Part shown: piece after piece, positions 40,901 through 51,855 of the stretch
Layout of the letters: every line of letters begins with the position of its first letter
Numbering within the stretch: position 1 is the first letter of the stretch
Assembly: GCF_003097515.1 (NCBI RefSeq)
Contig: NZ_CP029188.1
Span: 2,413,501-2,477,500 of the forward strand
Direction of reading: 5' to 3'
Source of the DNA: Streptomyces tirandamycinicus
GTDB lineage: Bacteria > Actinomycetota > Actinomycetes > Streptomycetales > Streptomycetaceae
DNA length: 64,000 nucleotides
The notes under the pieces: generated by a model
Database searches by the model: none
Told to the model about the DNA's origin: nothing
What the model saw: the letters and a program-made list of their open reading frames with translations, nothing else
Translations under genes and position numbers: made by a program

Positions 40901-41965
40901 CTAGACGGTCGCCCGCTCGGACGCCACGTCGCCCTCGGCCACCACATCCCCCTCGGGCGGCACATCCCCCTCTGCCACCACGCCGCCCTTGGGCGCCACG
41001 TCCCCCTCGGCCGCCCCGGTCACGGCGCCGGCGCCGCCCGCCACCGGCCCGGACGCGGCCTTCGGGGTGGACGACTGGGCGATGAACGCGCCGACGAGCA
41101 CCACGGCGCCGCCGACGATCTGGGGTGCGGAGAGATGCTCGCGCAGCAGCACCCAGGCCAGTACCGTCGCGATCACGGCCTCCAGGCACGCGACGACTCC
41201 GGCGACCTGCGGCGAGAGCCTGCGGACGGCCACGACGCCGGTGACGTAGGCGACGACGGTGGCGACCAGGACGATCCACCCGACCAGCACGGCAGCGGGG
41301 ACGACGGTGCCGGCGACGGCCGCGCCTCCCGCGAGCACCTGCCAGTCGGCCTCCCACGGGCGGGCGACGACGGTGAGCACGAGTGCGCCGACGAGCAGTC
41401 CGTACGCGATGACGCCGAGCGGGTCGGCCGCGTCGTCGCCGTCGGCACCCTGGCCGGACAGGACGAAGTAGCCGACCTGGCAGCAGGCCGCCCCGAGCGC
41501 CAGCAGCACGCCGATCGGGTCGAAGCCGAGGCCCGACCAGACCTCGACGACGCAGGCGAGACCGCCGACGGCGAGGACGACACCGGCGGCGGCGGCGCGG
41601 GTGACCGGTCGGCGCTGGACGAAGCGGACCCAGGCGAGGACGAGAGCGGGGGCCAGGTACTCGATGAGCAGGGCCACGCCCACGGGGATGCGGGAGATGG
41701 CGGCGAAGTAGCAGGCCTGGACACCGGCGACCGCGAGCATGCCGAAGCCGGCGAGCAGCGCCGGCTTGCGTATCAGCAGATCGCGGTGGCGCCAGGCGAC
41801 CGGCAGCATGACGAGGGCGGCGCCGGCCACCCGGATCCACACCACATGCAGGGGGTCGAGCCCTGCTTCGATGAGCGGCTTCGCCGCCACACCTGAACCA
41901 CCGAAGGCGAACGCCGAGGCCAAGGCCAGTCCCAGCCCGGCGTTCCTTTCCCGAGACGCGTGCAT
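40901..41965 (-). CDS. EamA/DMT-family transporter with repetitive C-terminal tail
   Basis: A 354-residue transporter with two five-helix repeats (LGLALASAFAFGGSGVAAKP about 10-29; SPQVAGVVACLEAVIATVLAW about 251-271). The last about 50 residues are a charged, low-complexity cytoplasmic tail with GDVAPKGGVVAEGDVPPEGD units, which are encoded by imperfect repeats. Start: ATG at 41965; the 21 codons upstream in frame lie in the promoter region. The 10-bp tandem repeats at 42111-42160 lie about 150 nt upstream. Confidence 0.86.
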   Translation of the reverse strand: MHASRERNAGLGLALASAFAFGGSGVAAKPLIEAGLDPLHVVWIRVAGAALVMLPVAWRHRDLLIRKPALLAGFGMLAVAGVQACYFAAISRIPVGVALLIEYLAPALVLAWVRFVQRRPVTRAAAAGVVLAVGGLACVVEVWSGLGFDPIGVLLALGAACCQVGYFVLSGQGADGDDAADPLGVIAYGLLVGALVLTVVARPWEADWQVLAGGAAVAGTVVPAAVLVGWIVLVATVVAYVTGVVAVRRLSPQVAGVVACLEAVIATVLAWVLLREHLSAPQIVGGAVVLVGAFIAQSSTPKAASGPVAGGAGAVTGAAEGDVAPKGGVVAEGDVPPEGDVVAEGDVASERATV

Positions 41966-42336
41966 CGGCACATCATGGCAGCCGGCGTCAGGAGCGTCAC
42001 ATCCATGACACCTGTTGAGACGGCTCACCGATCCGGTTGCCGATCACTCCGGGGCGGACGCGCCCGACCGGCGGGATCCCGGGCACCGAAATCGCCTTCA
42101 GCGCTGCCGACTGATGCCGACTGATGCCGACTGATGCCGACTGATGCCGGCTGATGCCGACTTGGGACGGCGGACCGCCGCGACCACGGGCGCCCAGCCG
42201 GGGCGGACCGCCGGCGTCGGCCGTGGGCCTTCCCGCCCGCGCCCGGCGCGGGCGGGCCCCGTCGCCGGCGCCGCGGTCCCGGCCGGGCGGCGGTCGTCCA
42301 CCGCCCGGCACCCGCCGCGGCCGGGCGGACGGGCCG
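41966..42336. other. 371-nt intergenic region with iteron-like repeats
   Basis: No gene supported. It holds the promoter of the EamA gene (left), the 3' flank of the padR-like gene (right), and a 10-bp repeat array at 42101-42160. The last 150 nt (42180-42336) are plain very G+C-rich sequence. Confidence 0.5.
42101..42160. repeat. 10-bp tandem repeats with one-helical-turn spacing
   Basis: CTGATGCCGA occurs at 42111, 42121 and 42131, as CTGATGCCGG at 42141 and again CTGATGCCGA at 42151, after a diverged unit at 42101. The exact 10-bp period puts each copy on the same face of the helix. It lies 136-195 nt upstream of the EamA start. Confidence 0.88.
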
Positions 42337-42942
42337 TCAGTCCTCGTCGGCCAGGATCAGGTACAGCTTCTTGCGCGCCTCGCCGATCACCGCGATCGCC
42401 TTCTGCCGCTGATCCGCGGTGCCCGTCTTCCAGACCTGGCCGAAGGCCTCCATGAGCCCGAATCCGGCCTGCCGTATCTCGTTCACGGAGTCCCAGTCGA
42501 TCCCTCGGCCGGCCTCCTCCCAGGGAGCGTCGGGGACCGAATCCGCCTCGGCCCGCCCGGCGTCGGTGAGCGTGAAGAGCTTCTTGCCCCCGTCGCTCCG
42601 GCTGGCGATCAGCCCCTCGTCCTCCAGCAGCTGGAGCGTGGGATAGACCGAGCCGGGGCTGGGCTTCCAGGCCCCGCCGCTGCGTTCGCCGATCTCCTGG
42701 ATCATCTCGTACCCGTGCATCGGGCGGTCCTTCAGCAGGGCCAGGATCGAGGCGCGCACATCACCGCGGCGCGCCCTCCCCCGGCCGCGGCCGCGGCCGC
42801 CGCCCCACGGGGGCCCGCCGAAGCCGGGCCCGAAGGGACCGAAGGCGGCCCGGCGGCCCTCGTACTCACCCCGGCCTCGATGTCCGGGCCCGCAGTGGCT
42901 CTCCCCGGGTCCGGATCCGAAGCCGTGTCCATGTGAACGCAT
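42337..42942 (-). CDS. PadR-family transcriptional regulator
   Basis: A 201-residue regulator. Residues about 1-60 are a Gly/Arg/His-rich unstructured head (GFGSGPGESHCGPGHRGRGE). The PadR winged HTH follows (VRASILALLKDRPMHGYEMI, about 62-81, then SPGSVYPTLQLLEDEGLI) and a dimerising helical C-terminus (about 155-195). Gly-rich heads of this kind are common in actinobacterial PadR proteins. Start: ATG at 42942. The CGATATATCG palindrome upstream is a possible autoregulatory site. Its other targets are unknown. Confidence 0.87.
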   Translation of the reverse strand: MRSHGHGFGSGPGESHCGPGHRGRGEYEGRRAAFGPFGPGFGGPPWGGGRGRGRGRARRGDVRASILALLKDRPMHGYEMIQEIGERSGGAWKPSPGSVYPTLQLLEDEGLIASRSDGGKKLFTLTDAGRAEADSVPDAPWEEAGRGIDWDSVNEIRQAGFGLMEAFGQVWKTGTADQRQKAIAVIGEARKKLYLILADED

Positions 42943-42983
42943 CGCTACGCTCCTTCCATCGTCGATCCGTCGCGATGCTTCAA

Positions 42984-42993
42984 CGATATATCG
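42984..42993. promoter_or_regulatory. CGATATATCG palindrome upstream of the padR-like gene
   Basis: A perfect 10-bp palindrome, conspicuously A+T-rich for this genome, lies 42-51 nt upstream of the PadR start and about 90 nt upstream of phzF. It could be the operator for both. Confidence 0.45.
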
Positions 42994-43081
42994 GAATGCG
43001 TCGCCTGACAATCGCCGACCGGTCCAGATTCCGGCGATTGGCCTTGGTCCGCGGCCTCACCGGAGCCCTACGGTCGGCGCC

Positions 43082-43903
43082 ATGCGGATTCGAATCGTGG
43101 ACGCCTTCACCGACCGCCCCTTCTCGGGCAATCCCGCCGGAGTGCTGCTGCTCGGCACCGGCGCCTTCCCCGACGACGGCTGGCTCCAGCAGGTGGCGAC
43201 GGAGATGAACCTGTCGGAGACGGCCTTCGCCCACCCGCTGCCCGCCGGCGGCGAGGCGGACTGGGCACTGCGCTGGTTCACACCGGCCACCGAGGTGGAC
43301 ATGTGCGGGCATGCGACGCTCGCCACGGCCCACGTCCTCCACAGCACCGGCACCGCGAGCGGCACCGTGCGCTTCGCCGCACGCTGCGGTCTCCTCACGG
43401 CGACCGTGCACGAGGACGGTGCGATCACCCTGGACTTCCCGGTGTCGTCGCTGACCGCGGTGGACACCCCGGACGGCATCGCCGAGGCGCTCGGGGCCGA
43501 TCCGCTCTCGGTCCTGGACACCTCGGACCACATCGGCGACCTCCTGGTCGAACTCGCCGACGAGGCGACCGTGCGCCGTCTGCGGCCCGACATCAGGGCT
43601 CTCGCCGCGCACGCGCAGCGAGGGATCATCGCGACGGCGGCGGCCGCGGACCCGGGCAGCGGGTACGACTACGTCTCCCGCTGCTTCTTCCCGAACGTCG
43701 GCATCGACGAGGATCCGGTCACCGGCAGCGCGCACACGGCCCTCGCGCCGTTCTGGTCGGCGCGGCTGGGGCGCCCGGAGCTGACCGGCCTGCAGGCCTC
43801 CGCGCGCTCCGGGCTGGTGCGGACGGCGCTGCGCGGCGACCGCGTCCTGCTCACCGGCGGAGCGGTGACCGTCGTCGACGGCGAACTGCTCGTCGGCCCC
43901 TGA
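43082..43903 (+). CDS. PhzF-family isomerase
   Basis: A 273-residue PhzF-like protein. The N-terminal motif RIVDAFTDRPFSGNPAGVLLL (about 4-24), the catalytic-type Glu in LSETAFAH (about 44-51) and WFTPATEVDMCGHATLATAHVL (about 65-86), and the C-terminal mirror domain with FFPNVGIDEDPVTGSAHTAL are all present. Family members isomerise or epimerise small acids; PhzF itself acts in phenazine synthesis, but nothing here suggests a phenazine cluster. Start: ATG at 43082. Divergent from the padR-like gene, which may regulate it. Confidence 0.9.
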   Translation: MRIRIVDAFTDRPFSGNPAGVLLLGTGAFPDDGWLQQVATEMNLSETAFAHPLPAGGEADWALRWFTPATEVDMCGHATLATAHVLHSTGTASGTVRFAARCGLLTATVHEDGAITLDFPVSSLTAVDTPDGIAEALGADPLSVLDTSDHIGDLLVELADEATVRRLRPDIRALAAHAQRGIIATAAAADPGSGYDYVSRCFFPNVGIDEDPVTGSAHTALAPFWSARLGRPELTGLQASARSGLVRTALRGDRVLLTGGAVTVVDGELLVGP

Positions 43904-43933
43904 CCGGGACGCGGCCGGGCGGCGCGGCCGCGT

Positions 43934-43960
43934 GGGGGCGTGCGGGGTCCGCACGCCCCC
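43934..43960. terminator. 12-bp perfect hairpin after phzF-like gene
   Basis: Arms 43934-43945 (GGGGGCGTGCGG) and 43949-43960 (CCGCACGCCCCC) around a 3-nt loop, 31 nt beyond the stop of the PhzF gene. Likely a terminator in the convergent gap. Confidence 0.65.
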
Positions 43961-43969
43961 CGGCGCAGA

Positions 43970-44050
43970 CCGGGCAACGCCCATTGCCGCGGGGAGCCGG
44001 GCAACGGCCCATGCCGCTGGAAGCCGGGCAACGGCTCATGCCGTGGGAAG
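43970..44050. repeat. 27-bp tandem repeat derived from the CPBP gene 3' end
   Basis: Units begin at 43970, 43997 and 44024, all opening CCGGGCAACG. The third contains the last codons and stop (44036-44038) of the CPBP protease gene. The first two have diverged slightly and lie beyond the stop. Confidence 0.8.
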
Positions 44051-44872
44051 CCAGCCCACCTTCCCCGCCAGCAGTCCGTAGCCCACGAAGGCGACGATGT
44101 CGAGGAGCGCGTGGGCGACCACCAGGGGCCCCACCCGGCCCCAGCGGCGGTACAGCAGCACGAAGACCACGCCCATGACCATGTTGCCGACGAAGCCGCC
44201 GATCCCCTGGTAGAGGTGGTACGAGCCGCGGAGCACCGAGCTGGCGGCGAGCGCGCCCAGCGGGCTCCAGCCCAACTGGTCCAGCCTGCGCAGCAGATAC
44301 CCGACGACGATGACCTCCTCGACCACGGAGTTCTGCACCGCGGAGAGAACGAGGACCGGGTACTTCCACCACACGTCGGGCAGCGACTCCGGGACCACCG
44401 TGAGGTTGGCCCCCGCGGCCCTGACCACCAGGTAGAACGCCAGCCCCGTACTGCCGATGCCGGCCGCCAGCAGCGCGCCGCGCCCCAGGTCGGGCCACGG
44501 CCTGGTGCGGTCGAACCCGATGGCCCTCAGCCCGCCGGCGCCTTCCCTCAGCAGCAGATGGGCGACGAGGACGACCGGCACCAGCGCCGTCGCGATCCCG
44601 AACAGCTGCCAGGCCAGGTCGAGCCACGGCCTGCCCGGCGCGTAGGAGCTGTTGAGGTTCGCGGCCTGGTCCTTGAGACCGCCGGGCTTCGTCAGCGCCC
44701 CGACGAAGCTGATGAGCGACGACACCGCGCTGGCGCCCAGCGAGAGCGCCAGGACGATCAGGGTCTCGGACCGGAGGACCGCGCGCGGCAGCCCCCCGTC
44801 GGGTACCGATCCCGCTACCCGTCCCGCATCAGCCCGCACACTGCCTCCCGTTCGCCTCGGTCCCGCGGTCAC
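44036..44872 (-). CDS. CPBP-family intramembrane metalloprotease
   Basis: A 278-residue polytopic membrane protein of the CAAX-prenyl-protease/bacteriocin-processing (CPBP) family. The glutamate motif is NSVVEEVIVVGYLLRR (about 184-199), the second motif VLRGSYHLYQGIGGF (about 213-227), and the third HALLDIVAF near the C-terminus. Some members process peptides or give self-immunity; others have unknown roles. Start: ATG at 44872. The 3' end is the innermost unit of a 27-bp tandem repeat. Confidence 0.86.
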   Translation of the reverse strand: MTAGPRRTGGSVRADAGRVAGSVPDGGLPRAVLRSETLIVLALSLGASAVSSLISFVGALTKPGGLKDQAANLNSSYAPGRPWLDLAWQLFGIATALVPVVLVAHLLLREGAGGLRAIGFDRTRPWPDLGRGALLAAGIGSTGLAFYLVVRAAGANLTVVPESLPDVWWKYPVLVLSAVQNSVVEEVIVVGYLLRRLDQLGWSPLGALAASSVLRGSYHLYQGIGGFVGNMVMGVVFVLLYRRWGRVGPLVVAHALLDIVAFVGYGLLAGKVGWLPTA

Positions 44873-44924
44873 AGCTTGCCCGACCGCGGGCCGGAGGTCG
44901 AAGACGGGGGCCGGTGCGGAGCGG

Positions 44925-46427
44925 TCAGTCCCCCGGCCCGGCCGGCCAGGTGTGCACGGGCTCGTCCGCGTGCATCAGCACGCTGTAGCGCCGGGTGACC
45001 GCGGCGAGGGCGGCCCGCCGGTCGAGCCCGCTGTCCAGCGCCCGGTGGAAGGCGTCGACCTGCCAGGACGCGCCGTTCACCCGGCGCCGGCACCGGCCCT
45101 CGATGACCCCCAGGTAGAAGTCGCGGTCCGCGGGTTCCACGTTCCAGGCCTCCAGCCCGGCCGCGGCGAGCGGCAGCAGCTCGTCCCGTACCAGCTTGAC
45201 CGCGGGAACACGGGTGAGCCCGCCGCCCCGGCCGGGGCGCGGCCACTCCAGCTCGGCCTCGATACCGTGCCGGCAGGCGTTCTCGAAGTTCGCGGCGGCG
45301 GTCTCGAACGGCATCCGGGTCCACAGCGGTCGCGGCTCTTCGGCGAGTGCCCGCACCAGCCCGTAGTAGAAGGCCGCGTTGGCCACGACGTCGGTGACGG
45401 TGGGCCCGGCCGGCAGCACCCGGTTCTCGACGCGCAGATGGGGCACGCCGTCGGCGAGACCGTAGACGGGCCGGTTCCAGCGGTAGACCGTGCCGTTGTG
45501 CAGGACGAGTTCCTGCAGCCGCGGCACGCCGCCGTCGTCGAGCACCCGCAGCGGCTCCTCGTCGTCGCAGATCGGCAGGAGGGCCGGGAAGAAGCGCAGG
45601 TTCTCCTCGAAGAGCTCGTAGGCGGAGCCCACCCATCGCTCGCCGAACCAGGTCCGGGGCCGCACGCCCTGGGCCTGGAGCTCGGGCGGCCGGGTGTCCG
45701 TGGCCTGCTGGAACAGCGGCGGCCGGGACTCGCGCCAGAGCTCCTTGCCGAACAGGAACGGGGAGTTCGCCCCGACGGCGATCTGGACCGCCGCCACGGC
45801 CTGGGCCGCGTTCCACACCCGGGCGAACCGTCCCGGGGTCACCTGGAGGTGCAGTTGCACCGACGTGCAGGCGGCTTCCGGCGCGATCGAGGACGATGTG
45901 CAGCTGAGACGCTCCACCCCTTCGATGTCGAGGGTGAAGTCCTCGCCCCGGGCGGTGACGATCTGGTCGTTGAGCAGGACATAGCGGTCGACGTCCGACA
46001 GGTTCGCGGAGACCAGGTCACCGGCGTCGAGGGTCGGCAGGATGCCGATCATCACGATTCCGGCGTCGACCTCGGCGGCCTTGCGGTGGGCGTACCCCAG
46101 GCCGGTGCGCAGCTCCTCGGCGAGCTGGTCGAGAACCCGCCCGCCGAGCCGGTGCGGCGCAATGTTGACCTCCAGGTTGAACATTCCGAGCTCGGTCTGG
46201 AAATCACGGCTGGCAATCCGGTCGAGCACCTCGGCATTCATCATCCGGGGCAGGCCGTCGGAGCCCGCGAGATTGAGTTCGATCTCCAGCCCCATCAGAT
46301 TCCGGGGGCGGTCGAACCTCTTCTCCGCCAGGAGTCTCCCCAGTCCCGCGAGGCACTGCTGGAGCTTTCTCCGGTACCTTTGCCGATCGGACAGGTCGAA
46401 CCCGCCTGCCACGATCTTCTCCCCCAT
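44925..46427 (-). CDS. Glutamate-cysteine-ligase-like protein (GCS2 superfamily)
   Basis: A 500-residue ATP-dependent ligase-fold protein. The N-terminal region contains FDRPRNLMGLEIELNLAG (about 38-55), and later motifs are LGMFNLEVNIAPH (about 80-92) and LSCTSSSIAPEAACTSVQLHLQV (about 170-192), matching the glutamate-cysteine ligase/EgtA-like superfamily. The true product is not known; actinobacteria have several members and most make no glutathione. Start: ATG at 46427; the longer frame upstream runs through the promoter region. Confidence 0.8.
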   Translation of the reverse strand: MGEKIVAGGFDLSDRQRYRRKLQQCLAGLGRLLAEKRFDRPRNLMGLEIELNLAGSDGLPRMMNAEVLDRIASRDFQTELGMFNLEVNIAPHRLGGRVLDQLAEELRTGLGYAHRKAAEVDAGIVMIGILPTLDAGDLVSANLSDVDRYVLLNDQIVTARGEDFTLDIEGVERLSCTSSSIAPEAACTSVQLHLQVTPGRFARVWNAAQAVAAVQIAVGANSPFLFGKELWRESRPPLFQQATDTRPPELQAQGVRPRTWFGERWVGSAYELFEENLRFFPALLPICDDEEPLRVLDDGGVPRLQELVLHNGTVYRWNRPVYGLADGVPHLRVENRVLPAGPTVTDVVANAAFYYGLVRALAEEPRPLWTRMPFETAAANFENACRHGIEAELEWPRPGRGGGLTRVPAVKLVRDELLPLAAAGLEAWNVEPADRDFYLGVIEGRCRRRVNGASWQVDAFHRALDSGLDRRAALAAVTRRYSVLMHADEPVHTWPAGPGD

Positions 46428-46908
46428 CGAAGGGTCCCTCCTCGAGTGGGCAGTCCGCGGCCGGGCTGCTCGTGTCACGGACGATAATGCCCAGATGAAG
46501 GGATCCGTAACGTCCCGCACGGGACCGGTGGACCGCTAGTCTGGTGCGGCGCCCGCGCGGCACATTCCGTCGGCATGACGCAGCGCGCATTTACCAGTTC
46601 CGGGGATGTGGTGAAAAACTCCGACGAGATTCGGCCGGGCACTCGCGGGGTAACACACCAGGTGACGGCGGGGCGTTCACGCAAATCCCCTCGAACTTCG
46701 CGGGAAATAGGGCCTGATTCGACCTTGACCGCAATACCGGGGACAGCTAGCAGAAACACTGAGTGAACACGCGTCGTATAAACTCACGCGAACGAGGCAG
46801 AAAGTCGGCACCCGGCCACGGAAATCCGGCCCCCTCAGGCCCACGCCGACACAGCCGCCCGTGTCCTCCCCCGCATCACCCTGTCTCTTGAGTGAGAGGC
46901 GACCCACC
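46428..46908. other. 481-nt divergent intergenic region
   Basis: Less G+C-rich than its surroundings. It holds the promoters of the ligase-like gene and of the hypothetical gene at 46909. A sigma-70-type box pair TTGACC (46725-46730) and TAGCAG (46748-46753) with 17-bp spacing points rightward. A 63-codon open frame at 46575-46766 is probably not a gene. Confidence 0.5.
46725..46753 (+). promoter_or_regulatory. Candidate promoter for the hypothetical gene at 46909
   Basis: TTGACC and TAGCAG with a 17-nt spacer match the HrdB-type consensus moderately well. The start would be about 46760, giving a leader of about 150 nt. Confidence 0.4.
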
Positions 46909-47499
46909 ATGCCGCTGCATGTCCCCCCGGCTCCCCCGCCCGCGCTGCGCACCGTCCTCACGGCACTCGGATCCCCCTCCGCGGTCCGCGAGGCGCGCAC
47001 TCCCGCCCTCCGTTCCGCCCAGGGATCGGTCACCGCCGAACTCCCCCTTCCCGTACACGTCCTGGACCAGGTGGTGCCGCAGGGCGACCGCAGGCCGCGC
47101 ACCCGGCTGGCGGGCTGGCGGTTCCTGATCCGCTGCGGCGACCGCGCCATCGCCGCGGCGGACACCATGCTGACCGCCGACGGCTGGGCCTTCTCGCACT
47201 TCTTCGAGGGCCCGTACATCGCGTCGACCGAACGGGCCCTGCAGCAGGCCGAGGCGCTCCCCGGCGGCTACCAGCCGCGGCTGCTCTCCGTCCCGGAGCT
47301 GTACATGCTCACGCTCTGGCTGCACGGCGACCGCGAGGCGGATCCGGCGAAAGGCCGGCCGGCCCCCGCCGACCTGCTCGTGCCGCTCGCTCCCGCACCC
47401 CCGGGAATCGCCGCCCACCGGCCGCACCGGGTCGCCGATCTGCTGCCGGTGATGACCTCGAGGGTCACGCCCCTCCCCCTGCTCGGGTTCCCGGCCTGA
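46909..47499 (+). CDS. Hypothetical protein
   Basis: A 196-residue protein I cannot assign to a family. It has no signal peptide or membrane segment. The middle contains an ordered-looking stretch TADGWAFSHFFEGPYIASTERALQQAE and LLSVPELYMLTLWLHGDREA (about 84-145), and the ends are Pro/Ala-rich. Codon use is typical of the surrounding genes (third-position G/C). Start: ATG at 46909 with GAGAGG 9 nt upstream. A strong terminator hairpin follows its stop. Confidence 0.72.
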   Translation: MPLHVPPAPPPALRTVLTALGSPSAVREARTPALRSAQGSVTAELPLPVHVLDQVVPQGDRRPRTRLAGWRFLIRCGDRAIAAADTMLTADGWAFSHFFEGPYIASTERALQQAEALPGGYQPRLLSVPELYMLTLWLHGDREADPAKGRPAPADLLVPLAPAPPGIAAHRPHRVADLLPVMTSRVTPLPLLGFPA

Positions 47500-47518
47500 G
47501 CGGAGCCACCGAACGCCG

Positions 47519-47547
47519 ATGCCCCGTGACGCCGAGTCACGGGGCAT
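47519..47547 (+). terminator. Intrinsic-type hairpin terminator
   Basis: Arms ATGCCCCGTGAC (47519-47530) and GTCACGGGGCAT (47536-47547) are perfectly complementary around a 5-nt loop, 20 nt beyond the stop of the hypothetical gene. Confidence 0.8.
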
Positions 47548-47790
47548 GTTCATGACCCTGATGGACTAGCCCACTCCGGCCAGTGCGAACCATCCGAAGG
47601 GACGGTGCGGTCGAGCTGAACCGCCCGCCGGGGTGACACGTCATTAACCGGTAGGACGAGCTGCCGTGAAATCCCTGCGGAACCGACGCCCGTGGGGCAA
47701 CACTGGGATCGACGACAGATACGGGGGGCGGCCATGAGCACCGCATCGAGCCGCAGGACTCTCACCACATCGCAGCGAAAGAACCCATCC

Positions 47791-47988
47791 ATGTGCCAGC
47801 ACCAGCCACCGTGCCCGACAGCAGACTCCGCCGACCGGGAGGCCGCCCGCCTCGTGGCGCACCATCCGGAGCAGGGCTGGAGCCTGCTGTGCAACGGCGT
47901 ACTGCTCTTCGAGGACACGGGCGAGCTGCTCCCGGACGGGCAGATCATCGCTCCGCACCGGCCGGTACGCATCGTGACCGCGGCCTGA
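47791..47988 (+). CDS. DUF5999-family small protein
   Basis: A 65-residue protein beginning MCQHQPPCPTADSADREAAR and continuing VAHHPEQGWSLLCNGVLLFEDTGELLPDG, which I recognise as the DUF5999 family, widespread in Streptomyces and of unknown function. The paired Cys/His near the N-terminus could bind a metal. Start: ATG at 47791. Longer open frames upstream start in sequence without coding character. Confidence 0.75.
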   Translation: MCQHQPPCPTADSADREAARLVAHHPEQGWSLLCNGVLLFEDTGELLPDGQIIAPHRPVRIVTAA

Positions 47989-48061
47989 CGCCGCCGCCCG
48001 GCCGGCGCGGGCACCGGGACCGCCGTCAGCGGCTCCCGGTGCACGTCGGCGCGGAAGCGCA

Positions 48062-48096
48062 GAGGGCCAGCTCGGAGAGATCTCCGAGCCGGCCCT
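48062..48096. terminator. Bidirectional hairpin between DUF5999 and gcvP
   Basis: Imperfect arms GAGGGCCAGCTCGGAGA and TCTCCGAGCCGGCCCTC (one mismatch) meet without a real loop in DNA. It lies in the convergent gap and probably ends transcription from both sides. Confidence 0.7.
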
Positions 48097-48147
48097 CACG
48101 CGTTCCCCGAGCCGCTGCGGGCGACCCGCCGGAGCCCGCCGGGAGGG

Positions 48148-51036
<2,889 letters not shown>

Positions 51037-51098
51037 TGCGGAGGCCTCCTGGTCGTGACGACCTGCGAGGGGCACCACGGCGCGGGTGCCCGGACGGC

Positions 51099-51300
51099 CT
51101 CCCCCTCTGTCATCTCAACCTGAGAGCTTCACCGGCGCGCCCTCGGGCGCGCCGGCTTTCACCGTCGGTGAGAGCGGATGCCGTCCGACGCCCGCCCTGC
51201 TTTCCAGAGTGACCTCGTCCGTGCGGTACAGGGGCCTGAGAGATTCCGGGGAGGATTTGCTCCTTCGGCGGCTCCGGCTTTCACCGGGGCGCTCTCCCGC
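51099..51300 (-). promoter_or_regulatory. Tandem glycine riboswitch of gcvP
   Basis: Read on the minus strand, the first aptamer has GGGAGAGCG, CCGAAGGAGCAA, TCTCTCAGG and CTCTGGAAAGC in the standard order. The second has GCTCTCACCG, GGTGAAAGCC, CTCTCAGG and GACAGAGGGGGAGG. This is the actinobacterial two-aptamer glycine riboswitch placed about 63 nt upstream of gcvP. The second aptamer lacks the CCGAAGG core of the first, having a long CGGCGCGCC stem instead. Binding glycine should permit gcvP expression. Confidence 0.92.
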
Positions 51301-51423
51301 ACGGGGTCAGCAGCCGCTGCCAGCGTACCAGCGCGGTCTCACCGGGGACTTTCGAGTGGACGACGCCCGGGATGTGCACTTTCGTAGTGTGCAGCGAACC
51401 CGCGCGACCTGCTTGGAGGGACC

Positions 51424-51855
51424 GTGCAGACCGACATCGATCCGCGCAGCCTGATCGGCCGCAAGGCGTTCGACCGCAACGGCACCAGGATCGGGACCGT
51501 GGACGAGGTGTACCTCGACGACGCGACGGGCGTCCCCGAATGGGCGGCCGTACGGACCGGGCTGTTCAGCCGGGACGCGTTCGTCCCCCTCGAGCCCAGC
51601 GAGCTCGAGGGCGACGGCCTCCACATACCGTTCGAGCGCGCTCTGATCAAGGATGCGCCCGACTTCGGGGTCGGCCGCCATCTCTCCCCCGAGCAGGAGC
51701 TGCAGCTCTACCACCACTACGGTCTCGACCTGCCGTCACCGCCGGAGCGGCCCACCGCCTCGCCGGCCCCCGGCGGCGAGGGGGACGGCCCCGACTCGGG
51801 CACCGGGTCCGCCGGGGACCGCGGCCTCGGGCGGCCCGCGGGCCCTGACGACTGA
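51424..51855 (+). CDS. PRC-barrel domain protein
   Basis: A 143-residue protein. Residues about 5-80 form a PRC-barrel (LIGRKAFDRNGTRIGTVDEVYLDDATG), an RNA- or protein-binding beta-barrel, followed by LSPEQELQLYHHYGLDLPSP and a disordered Gly/Asp/Pro tail. Function unknown. Start: GTG at 51424 with GGAGG 6 nt upstream. The last 139 nt overlap the 3' end of the convergent dinB gene; both overlapping tails are low complexity. Confidence 0.82.
   Translation: MQTDIDPRSLIGRKAFDRNGTRIGTVDEVYLDDATGVPEWAAVRTGLFSRDAFVPLEPSELEGDGLHIPFERALIKDAPDFGVGRHLSPEQELQLYHHYGLDLPSPPERPTASPAPGGEGDGPDSGTGSAGDRGLGRPAGPDD

Noticed and set aside
46575..46766. 63-codon open frame in the divergent region before the hypothetical gene
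   Set aside because: No ribosome site or similarity; it overlaps the likely promoter.
47692..47790. N-terminal extension of the DUF5999 protein
   Set aside because: The upstream in-frame codons lack coding character, and the family starts at MCQHQPPC.
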